Shown here: positions 7,052 to 12,951 of the stretch, piece after piece | Layout of the letters: each line of letters begins with the position of its first letter | Position numbering within the stretch: the first letter of the stretch is position 1 | Position numbers and translations under genes: made by a program | The notes under the pieces: generated by a model | Database searches by the model: none | What the model saw: the letters and a program-made list of their open reading frames with translations, nothing else | What the model was told of the DNA's origin: nothing | Origin: Clostridia bacterium | GTDB lineage: Bacteria; Bacillota; Clostridia; Christensenellales; CAG-314 | NCBI GenBank assembly: GCA_900769665.1 | Contig: CAAGHL010000049.1 | Span: 1-13,085, forward strand | Direction: 5' to 3' | Length of the DNA stretch: 13,085 nt

Positions 7052-8365
7052 ATGAAATTCAGTGAAATCCCAAGCAGGGTGCATTTTGTCGGCATCGGCG
7101 GCGTCGGACAAAGTGCTTTGGCAAAACATTTGTTGCGTATTGGTCGGGTGGTGTCGGGCAGTGATAGGGAAAACTCGCCTGCGCTTTCGGTGCTGCAAAA
7201 ACTCGGCGCAAAGGTGTACGTCGGGCATGATGTGGCAAACGTCGGCTCGGCGGAGTTGGTGGTGCGGACGTCGGCTGTCGGCACGGACAACGTGGAAGTC
7301 GCATATGCGCAACATCATGGTATCCCTGTGGTACTGCGTGAGCAACTTTTGGGCGCAATTGTCAATGATTTTTGCATACGTATTGCAATTTCCGGTACGC
7401 ATGGCAAGACGACGACTACTGCAATGTTGCATCACATTGCCGAGCGTTGCGGAGTAAGTCATGTGGCGTTTATCGGCGGAGAGTACGAAGGTAGCAACTA
7501 CTATGGCGGTGAAAACACCGTCATTGTCGAGGCGTGCGAGTACAATCGCAGTTTTTTTGAGCTTCGCCCGACCGTTGCCGTGTGCCTAAACGTGGAGTAC
7601 GACCACCCCGATTGCTACGCCGACTACGACGATACATGCAATGCCTTTGCGCAATTTGTAGCTTCGGCAAGCGGCGGCGTGGCAGTATTGCCTGTTGAAC
7701 TTGCCTATTTGGCGCAAGGAAAATGCGTTACTTTCGGCAAAACGGGTGACGTGTATGCGGAAAACGTGGCATTGCACGACGGAAAGCCGCATTTCGACCT
7801 GTACGTGGGCGGAAAATACGTGGCGCACGTGGAAATGGCTGTTGTCGGGCTGTGCAACGTGACCGACGCCCTTTGCACAATGGCAGTCGCCTATTCGCAG
7901 GGGTACCCGTTGTTGCAAGCGGCGCAATCATTGTGCACGTTTGGCGGAGTATATCGACGTTGGACGGAGCACTTCGGCATTTGCCGCATTGTCGCCGACT
8001 ACGCACATCACCCGACGGAAATTCGTTCCTCGGTGGAAACGGCGCTGTCCTTGTCAAAACACGTAGTTTGCGTTTTTCAACCGCACACTTTCAGCCGTAC
8101 AAAGGCGTTCTGGCAACAATTTGCGGATTGCTTCCGTGGTACGACAGTGGTGTATTTGCCAATTTTTGCCGCAAGAGAAAAGCCGATTGACGGCGTAAAC
8201 TCCAATGCGCTTGCAACGCTCGCACGGCAATGCGGTGTGGACGCATACTATGCTGATAGCTTTGACGAAGCACGGAGTATAGTGCCTGCCAAGGTGACTT
8301 CGGCGACGGACACAGTGCTTGTCCTCGGTGCAGGCAACGTTGTGGATTTTGCACGATTGTTGTAA
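7052..8365 (+). CDS. murC: UDP-N-acetylmuramate--L-alanine ligase MurC
   Basis: Cytosolic ATP-dependent ligase adding L-alanine to UDP-MurNAc, the first amino acid step of peptidoglycan precursor synthesis. From the chosen ATG the protein has 437 residues, the normal length. Signatures: nucleotide-binding GIGGVGQSALA at 14-24, the ATP loop SGTHGKTTT at 114-122, EACEYNRSF at 160-168, the DHPD segment at 184-187, GVYRRWTEHFG at 299-309 (canonical form GVKRRFE), DYAHHPTEI at 316-324, QPHTFSRT at 343-350 and GAGN at 426-429. An in-frame GTG at 7028 lies inside the terminator stem and adds residues not found in the family, so ATG 7052 is preferred. There is no Shine-Dalgarno sequence and no clear promoter between the hairpin and the start. 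Other mur or fts genes are not adjacent. Confidence 0.95.
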   Translation: MKFSEIPSRVHFVGIGGVGQSALAKHLLRIGRVVSGSDRENSPALSVLQKLGAKVYVGHDVANVGSAELVVRTSAVGTDNVEVAYAQHHGIPVVLREQLLGAIVNDFCIRIAISGTHGKTTTTAMLHHIAERCGVSHVAFIGGEYEGSNYYGGENTVIVEACEYNRSFFELRPTVAVCLNVEYDHPDCYADYDDTCNAFAQFVASASGGVAVLPVELAYLAQGKCVTFGKTGDVYAENVALHDGKPHFDLYVGGKYVAHVEMAVVGLCNVTDALCTMAVAYSQGYPLLQAAQSLCTFGGVYRRWTEHFGICRIVADYAHHPTEIRSSVETALSLSKHVVCVFQPHTFSRTKAFWQQFADCFRGTTVVYLPIFAAREKPIDGVNSNALATLARQCGVDAYYADSFDEARSIVPAKVTSATDTVLVLGAGNVVDFARLL

Positions 8366-8383
8366 TGAGTGTAAATAAAAAAT

Positions 8384-8409
8384 GCATACGTATGCAAATT
8401 TTGCTTACA
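8384..8409 (-). repeat. Copy C of the 26-bp dispersed element, inverted
   Basis: Read on the - strand: TGTAAGCAAA, ATT, TGCATACGTATGC, identical to copy A outside the three central bases. It lies 19 bp after the murC stop and downstream of the - strand Cys-rich gene, in that gene's orientation; six T follow it after one base on the - strand. Confidence 0.7.
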
Positions 8410-8456
8410 TATGCGTGCGTTTGCATGTGCGCAAATGTACATTTGTCAATCGATAT

Positions 8457-8477
8457 TTGTCTAAACGGACAATTTTT
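8457..8477 (+). terminator. Weak candidate murC terminator
   Basis: TTGTC (8457-8461) and GACAA (8468-8472) form a 5-bp stem around six bases, followed by five T. The short stem makes it weak. A separate 14-bp perfect palindrome, CAAATGT then ACATTTG, lies just before at 8432-8445. Confidence 0.35.
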
Positions 8478-8522
8478 GCAACGTCAAACAACATCAAAAG
8501 TGCCCTGATTTATCTACTGCGC

Positions 8523-8666
8523 CTACGACAAATACGCCAAATCTCCGCCACAATCGCACACAAACATCTGGCGGTCGGCGCAGTTTACGCAACATTTTTG
8601 GTGACATTTGCGACAAACGCAGTAATTGTTGGGGTCTATTTCCTTATTGCAACAGTGACATTTCAT
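8523..8666 (-). CDS. 47-residue Cys-rich, probably zinc-binding miniprotein
   Basis: A small open frame on the - strand, ATG at 8666-8664 and stop TAG at 8525-8523. It is preceded by AAAGGAG (8679-8673) six bases before the ATG, the best ribosome binding site in the window. The protein has 11 cysteines (positions 3, 5, 6, 16, 18, 21, 25, 26, 29, 37, 39) and histidines at 4 and 22. The spacing, C-H-C-C, then nine residues, C-x-C-x2-C-H-x2-C-C-x2-C, then seven, C-x-C, resembles small zinc-finger or zinc-ribbon proteins with two or more metal sites. There is no signal peptide or membrane segment; the last eight residues are free of Cys. I do not recognise a named family. It is divergent from the CvpA-like gene. 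The Cys density and the ribosome binding site argue against chance; the overlapping + strand frame (8382-8693) has neither. Confidence 0.75.
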   Translation of the reverse strand: MKCHCCNKEIDPNNYCVCRKCHQKCCVNCADRQMFVCDCGGDLAYLS

Positions 8667-8743
8667 GTTTTGCTCCTTTGCCGTCGACAATGATGTTCGG
8701 GCGCAGTCAGTCCAATATCATTCGACGGCGTTTTTATTGCGTA

Positions 8744-8758
8744 ATTATTGTCAATAAT
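8744..8758. promoter_or_regulatory. 15-bp perfect palindrome, possible operator
   Basis: ATTATTG, one base, CAATAAT: an exact 7+1+7 inverted repeat between the two divergent genes, 65 bp before the -35 box of the cvpA-like promoter. The regulator is unknown; the architecture (odd centre, A/T-rich arms) is that of PerR/Fur-like boxes but the sequence is not their consensus. Confidence 0.35.
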
Positions 8759-8822
8759 ATGGTTGATTTAGTCCTTGTCGGCAATTTTTGTGACCTTGTG
8801 TGCCACAAAACGTCCAAAACTG

Positions 8823-8850
8823 TTGACAATGACATTCCTTTTGTTATAAT
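8823..8850 (+). promoter_or_regulatory. cvpA-like gene promoter, full consensus
   Basis: Perfect TTGACA (8823-8828), 16-bp spacer, perfect TATAAT (8845-8850) with an upstream TG (8842-8843), that is consensus -35, -10 and extended -10 together. Transcription should start near 8857, leaving about 150 nt before the coding region at 9008. Confidence 0.85.
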
Positions 8851-8878
8851 ATAAATACCTATCGTATGTTGAAGGGAG

Positions 8879-8980
8879 TTGTCGACGCTTAACCGCACGG
8901 TTTATCAGCGGCCATGTCGCGCCTGTCGCATCGCACATTGCAACGAACACTTGTTCGCTGTTGTTGCTCGTAGTCGACGA
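8879..8980 (+). promoter_or_regulatory. Possible structured leader of the cvpA-like mRNA
   Basis: TTGTCGAC (8879-8886) can pair with GTCGACGA (8973-8980), 8 bp with one G-T, closing a region that holds a 5-bp stem CGAAC/GTTCG with a 4-base loop (8944-8957). An 8-codon frame (ATG 8866, stop 8890-8892) also lies in the leader. No known riboswitch class is recognised and no terminator alternative is seen, so the role is open. Confidence 0.3.
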
Positions 8981-9007
8981 GTTAACCAAACACAAAGGCT
9001 TTACCGC

Positions 9008-9601
9008 ATGCTAAATACACTAGATTACATCATCCTAGGGTTGACGGCGTTTTTTTTCATCCTAGGCATAATAAAAGGGTTCCTCAAACAGCTATTTTCC
9101 TTCATCGGCATGATCATCGTGTTCACGTGCGGTTCCATCCTCACGCCCTATGCGCAGGAGTGGCTGTCCGGCGTCATCCCCGACGAGTCATTGCGCTCCG
9201 TCGTGGCGATGGTGGCGTCCTACCTTGTGCTGTTTATCGTGTGGGCGCTGTTGACTGCGCTTATCATCAAGTTGCTAACCAAAATAAAGATAATCGGCTT
9301 CCTCAATCGAGTACTCGGCGGTTTGCTCGGCATTGCGACGATATACGTCATTTGCGCCGTGGTATTTGCTTTGGTGCTAAGCACAAACGAAAGCTTCTTG
9401 CCCACAATCAAAAACTTGCTCAATCCGCTAATCAACGGCGAGTCCCCCAGTTGGATAGCAAACAATCTGTTTTCCGCAGGCAAAAACCCCGTCGGGGAGT
9501 TGATTGTTAAGGCAATAATAGACAAAATCGGCGAAATCATGCCTTCGACGCCGTCCGAAACGCCTGCGGCACTGTTTGCGCTCGCTATGTCGATGATGTA
9601 A
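9008..9601 (+). CDS. CvpA family membrane protein
   Basis: A 197-residue integral membrane protein with four predicted helices at about 5-23, 28-47, 64-90 and 100-126, and a more polar C-terminal part. The start DYIILG with G-x2-KGFLKQLF at about 20-30 and the later FLNRVLGGLLG at 98-108 are characteristic of the CvpA (colicin V production) family. The molecular role is not settled; members affect colicin V export in E. coli and envelope stress or purine-linked phenotypes elsewhere. The frame is open upstream to a TTG at 8879, but the extra 43 residues are Arg/Cys-rich and unlike the family; ATG 9008 with AAAGG nine bases before it is preferred. A strong terminator follows, so it is transcribed alone. 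Confidence 0.8.
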   Translation: MLNTLDYIILGLTAFFFILGIIKGFLKQLFSFIGMIIVFTCGSILTPYAQEWLSGVIPDESLRSVVAMVASYLVLFIVWALLTALIIKLLTKIKIIGFLNRVLGGLLGIATIYVICAVVFALVLSTNESFLPTIKNLLNPLINGESPSWIANNLFSAGKNPVGELIVKAIIDKIGEIMPSTPSETPAALFALAMSMM

Positions 9602-9633
9602 CGTGTGGCGGACATCGCAAAACTTTTGCAGGC

Positions 9634-9667
9634 AAGTGTCGTTTCCGTTTGGAGACGGCACTTTTTG
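9634..9667 (+). terminator. Intrinsic terminator of the cvpA-like gene
   Basis: GTGTCGTTTCC (9636-9646) pairs with GGAGACGGCAC (9651-9661) over 11 positions (two G-T) with the loop GTTT, followed by five T; two A before the stem can pair with the first T. A textbook terminator 34 bp after the stop. Confidence 0.9.
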
Positions 9668-9755
9668 TATAACGCAACATTTGCATCAATAAACACGCAG
9701 ACGAATTGTATCGGCCTCGGATGTCGAATTGCCAAATCGACGTAAAGTTGTAACC

Positions 9756-9812
9756 ATGGAGCTAAACACAATAGAAGTAGGCAGCATACGCAAAAATAAG
9801 GTGTACTTATGA
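9756..9812 (+). CDS. Possible 18-codon leader frame overlapping the SDR start
   Basis: ATG at 9756 opens a frame of 18 codons whose TGA (9810-9812) overlaps the ATG of the dehydrogenase as ATGA, the usual geometry for translational coupling. The peptide begins MELNTIEVGS and resembles nothing I know. No good ribosome binding site precedes it, and AAGG before the dehydrogenase lies inside it. It may be chance. Confidence 0.25.
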   Translation: MELNTIEVGSIRKNKVYL

Positions 9813-10597
9813 AAAACAAAATAGTAGTCGTAACAGGTGCCAGTTCCGGTATCGGGTTGGCGACGGCGCAGTACTTTGCGCAAAAAGGAAACAAGGTGTA
9901 CGGATTGTCGCGCCGAGGCACAACGGACGGAAGCTTTGTCGGAATCAAGTGCGACATAACCGATTACACGGCGGTCGGCGATACGTATAATTCAATAATA
10001 CAAGCCGAAGGGCGCATCGACGTACTTGTCAATAATGCAGGTATGGGGATTTCGGGTGCGGCGGAACATATACCTTCGGAGCAAACGGATAAACTGTTTA
10101 GACTAAATACCATTGCGACGACGGAATGTACTCGGCTTGCCCTGCCATATCTCAAACAAAGCAAAGGAAGCGTAGTGTTTGTCAGTTCCGTTGCGGCGGT
10201 TGTGCCGATACCGTTTCAAGCGGCGTATTCCATGTCCAAGGCGGCAATCAATACGTTTGCACAAGCGTTGAGGTTGGAGCTTGCCGACAGCGGCGTGCGC
10301 GTTTGCGTCGTAATGCCCGGTGACACCAAGACGGGATTTACCGCAGCGCGAGAAAAGACCGTCGACGAGCAAGGCGGTTACGAAGGGAAACTCGGCAAAT
10401 CCGTCAGTCGTATGGAACGCGACGAAACACGCGGGCGCAGTCCCGTAACGGTTGCCAAAGCGATATACAAGCTCGCCGACAAGAAAAATCCGCCGCCTCT
10501 TTCCGCAGTCGGTTTGGAGTACAAACTTGTGTGTTGGCTCGTCAAGTGGTTGCCAACTCGCTTTATGCTGTGGATTGTCCGCAAAATGTACGGCTAA
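9809..10597 (+). CDS. Short-chain dehydrogenase/reductase (classical SDR)
   Basis: An NAD(P)-dependent oxidoreductase of 262 residues, the classical SDR size. The cofactor motif TGASSGIG is at 9-16, with arginines at 35-36 after the second strand that suggest NADPH preference. CDIT lies at 48-51, NNAG at 75-78, the active serine in VSS at 125-127 and the catalytic YxxxK as Y140 and K144, followed by MPGD at 169-172. The C-terminal part (about 235-262) carries a hydrophobic stretch, as in SDRs that touch membranes or act on lipids. The substrate cannot be deduced. The start follows AAGG (9798-9801) at a suitable distance. The gene stands between two terminators, so it is a single unit; no strong promoter is visible in the 140 bases before it. 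Confidence 0.92.
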   Translation: MKNKIVVVTGASSGIGLATAQYFAQKGNKVYGLSRRGTTDGSFVGIKCDITDYTAVGDTYNSIIQAEGRIDVLVNNAGMGISGAAEHIPSEQTDKLFRLNTIATTECTRLALPYLKQSKGSVVFVSSVAAVVPIPFQAAYSMSKAAINTFAQALRLELADSGVRVCVVMPGDTKTGFTAAREKTVDEQGGYEGKLGKSVSRMERDETRGRSPVTVAKAIYKLADKKNPPPLSAVGLEYKLVCWLVKWLPTRFMLWIVRKMYG

Positions 10598-10610
10598 CGA
10601 CATACAAACA

Positions 10611-10655
10611 AGCGTTTGGCGTAAACCTAAAACAGGTTACAAACGCTGCTTTTTG
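10611..10655 (+). terminator. Intrinsic terminator after the SDR gene
   Basis: AGCGTTT (10611-10617) pairs with AAACGCT (10641-10647); inside, GTAAACCT and AGGTTAC add a second helix with one bulged A. Five T follow at 10650-10654. It lies 13 bp after the stop codon. Confidence 0.85.
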
Positions 10656-10664
10656 TGGTATAAT
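10656..10664 (+). promoter_or_regulatory. uvrC promoter, extended -10
   Basis: TG (10656-10657), one base, then perfect TATAAT (10659-10664). The -35 position (GTTACA, 17 bp upstream) lies inside the 3' arm of the preceding terminator. Transcription from about 10671 gives a leader of about 90 nt without a clear ribosome binding site. Confidence 0.7.
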
Positions 10665-10760
10665 TTTATTGTTTGGAAGCTATCGTGGAAATATATCCGA
10701 AACAAAACACGACGTTTTCATAGGCACGATACACAAAAAAACTTGACACTATTTGGCAAA

Positions 10761-12581
10761 ATGAAATACAGCGTTGACTTACAAACAAAACTAAAAAACC
10801 TACCTGCCGAGCCGGGCGTGTACATCATGTACGACGTCGACGGCAACATTTTGTACGTAGGCAAAGCAAAGTCGCTCAAAAATCGTGTGCGACAGTATTT
10901 TCATGCCTCGGGCAACAAGACGGAAAAAGTGCTTGCCATGCTTTCGCATGTGGAAACATTCGAGTACATCATCACCGCAAGTGAAGCCGACGCGCTAAAT
11001 TTGGAAAACACTCTAATAAAAAAGCACACGCCGCCGTACAACATACTGTTGAAGGACGACAAGCAATATCCCTACATCAAGGTCGATCTAAAAGCGGAGT
11101 TTCCCAAGTTCATTGCTACGCGCAAGCTGTCAAAGGACAAATTTCGTTACTTCGGGCCTATTACGCAAGGCGGCATCAAGTCGTTTATGGAAATCCTCGG
11201 TACGGCGTTTCCGACCATTACGTGCAACTACAACTTCCACAAGTTGCCCAAAAACTTTCGCCCGTGCTTAAACTATCACATCGGCAAATGTCCCGCGCCG
11301 TGTATAGGAAATATCAGTAAAGCCGACTATCGCAAAATCGTCAACGGTGCGGTGGCATTTTTAGAAGGGGACGACAACGGCGTCAAACAAGTACTTACGC
11401 AAAAAATGATGCAAGCTTCGGACAAAATGTTGTACGAACAAGCGCTTGCCTACCGCAAGTACCTACAACTTATCGACAAAATCACGCAACAGCGTATAGT
11501 GGTGCTAAACAAATTTGTGGATTACGACTTTTTTGCAGTAGCAAGTAACGGCAAAAATTGTGTGGTCAATCACACGATGATACGTGGCGGCAAGGTCGTT
11601 TTTAGCGACAACAACGTCGTTACCGACGCAGGCATCGACGAAGCCCAAACGCTGTCGAGTTTTATTGCCGAGTATTGTCAAATTGTCAAACTTTGCGGCG
11701 AATTGTACACCAATATACCGCTTCCCGACGAAGCCGAACTGTCCGCACTCGTTTCGGAAAAAACAGACGTACGTACCGTCATTCACTGTCCCGTAAGAGG
11801 CGACAAACGTAAACTTGCCGAGATGTCCTACCGCAACGCAGTAGAATATCTGACAAAAAGTCAAACGACAATAGACAAGCGGTACAATACCACACACGGG
11901 GCAGTGTTACAACTGAAAGAGTTGCTTCACCTGCGCAAATTGCCCACACGCGTGGAGTGCTACGACATATCCAACGTGCAAGGCGTGGACAAGGTCGCAA
12001 GCATGGTGGTGTTTACCAACGGACAAAAAGACGCGTCGCAATATCGTCGCTTCAAAATAAAAACCGTCGAGGGCGCAAACGACTTTGCAAGCATGCACGA
12101 AGTGTTGTTGAGACGGTTCGAGCGTATGAAAGCCGATGACGGAGTGTTTGGCAAAACGCCCGATTTGATTGTGGTGGACGGCGGATTGGGGCAGTTGGAA
12201 TATGCTCGTCGAGCAATGGTCGAGGCAGGCGTTGACGTGCAACTCGTGTCGCTTGCCAAGCGTGAAGAGTTGGTGTATACGTTGGATTCCAACGAGCCTA
12301 TCTGCTTGCCGCGCAACAGCTACGCGCTAAATTTGCTTATCAATATTCGTGACGAATCGCACCGTTTTGCCATTACTTACTTCCGCAAACTGCACAACCG
12401 CAACAGCGTCAAGTCGGTGTTGCAGGACGTGGAGGGTATTGGCGAAAAACGCCGAATAGCATTGGTGCGTAAGTTCAAGACTATGGACAACCTGCGCGCC
12501 GCCACGATAGAGGACCTTGCCGATACCGAAGGCATGAGTCGCCCTGCCGCCGAAGCCGTGTACAAGTTTTTGCACGAGTGA
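10761..12581 (+). CDS. uvrC: Excinuclease ABC subunit C (UvrC)
   Basis: The nuclease of bacterial nucleotide excision repair, which cuts on both sides of a lesion handed over by UvrA and UvrB. From ATG 10761 it has 606 residues, the usual length. Domains: GIY-YIG nuclease at about 14-95 (PGVYIM at 18-23, ILYVGKAKSL at 30-39); a four-cysteine cluster (C155, C169, C177, C181) matching the iron-sulfur cysteines described for E. coli UvrC; the UvrB-binding UVR region at about 203-238; the RNase H-like 5' nuclease with YDISN (D402), ANDFASM (D441), VVDGG (D473) and DESHRFAI (H534); and tandem helix-hairpin-helix motifs at about 553-605. The frame is open far upstream into the SDR gene, but that extension is not family-like and ATG 10761 gives the canonical N-terminus. 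All expected catalytic residues are present. Confidence 0.97.
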   Translation: MKYSVDLQTKLKNLPAEPGVYIMYDVDGNILYVGKAKSLKNRVRQYFHASGNKTEKVLAMLSHVETFEYIITASEADALNLENTLIKKHTPPYNILLKDDKQYPYIKVDLKAEFPKFIATRKLSKDKFRYFGPITQGGIKSFMEILGTAFPTITCNYNFHKLPKNFRPCLNYHIGKCPAPCIGNISKADYRKIVNGAVAFLEGDDNGVKQVLTQKMMQASDKMLYEQALAYRKYLQLIDKITQQRIVVLNKFVDYDFFAVASNGKNCVVNHTMIRGGKVVFSDNNVVTDAGIDEAQTLSSFIAEYCQIVKLCGELYTNIPLPDEAELSALVSEKTDVRTVIHCPVRGDKRKLAEMSYRNAVEYLTKSQTTIDKRYNTTHGAVLQLKELLHLRKLPTRVECYDISNVQGVDKVASMVVFTNGQKDASQYRRFKIKTVEGANDFASMHEVLLRRFERMKADDGVFGKTPDLIVVDGGLGQLEYARRAMVEAGVDVQLVSLAKREELVYTLDSNEPICLPRNSYALNLLINIRDESHRFAITYFRKLHNRNSVKSVLQDVEGIGEKRRIALVRKFKTMDNLRAATIEDLADTEGMSRPAAEAVYKFLHE

Positions 12582-12603
12582 TTTTTGTTGTGAAAAAGAA
12601 ATT

Positions 12604-12673
12604 TGCGGGGAGAACCTTTTTAGGCAAAAAGTGTTCTCCCCGCACCCCTTTCCAAAAACTTTGGGTAAGGGTG
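12604..12673. terminator. Strong double hairpin after uvrC, possible terminator repeat
   Basis: TGCGGGGAGAAC (12604-12615) pairs exactly with GTTCTCCCCGCA (12633-12644), and CTTTTT/AAAAAG inside adds 6 bp with one bulged T and the loop AGGC. CACCC..TT (12643-12650) can instead pair with AAGGGTG (12667-12673). It sits 22 bp after the uvrC stop, where a terminator is expected, but no T tract follows directly on the + strand. Confidence 0.6.
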
Positions 12674-12951
12674 ACAAGAGGAAGTGTTTTACAAGTAATG
12701 GTGCTTGCTGATCAATGTGTTTAGTTGATGGCAGTAACCGTTTTTCGGTGACATTGGATTGCCCAATGGCGTTTACTTACTTGCCTACGCAACATTCACC
12801 GCAAAGACTACGGCTCGTTTGAGAACACTCAACTGTATACTGTCTCTCACTTAATCATTTTCCGGCAACTAAGTGTTTGGCGGAGCAAGGTGTTGCCCCA
12901 CAGCGACAATCACCTACTGTAAATTAACACCATATACACCATCACACTGAG

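Larger units (their letters stand above)
8667..9007. other. Divergent control region between Cys-rich gene and cvpA-like gene
   Basis: About 340 bases without a protein gene that I can support. It holds the ribosome binding site of the - strand miniprotein, a 15-bp palindrome at 8744-8758, the consensus promoter of the CvpA-like gene (8823-8850) and that gene's leader of about 150 nt. I found no clear promoter for the - strand gene: TTGACA lies on the - strand at 8754-8749 but no -10 box follows at the right distance. Confidence 0.6.

Noticed and set aside
8382..8693. + strand frame of 103 codons after murC
   Set aside because: It starts inside the 26-bp element and overlaps the Cys-rich gene in antisense; no ribosome binding site.
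8879..9007. N-terminal extension of the CvpA-like protein from TTG 8879
   Set aside because: The 43 extra residues are Arg/Cys-rich and lack similarity to the family; ATG 9008 begins right at the first membrane helix.
10452..10760. Extension of UvrC upstream into the SDR gene
   Set aside because: Covers a terminator and a promoter, and the canonical UvrC start is at 10761.
12327..12677. - strand frame of 116 codons over the end of uvrC and the hairpin
   Set aside because: Its first residues come from the hairpin and the rest is antisense to uvrC.
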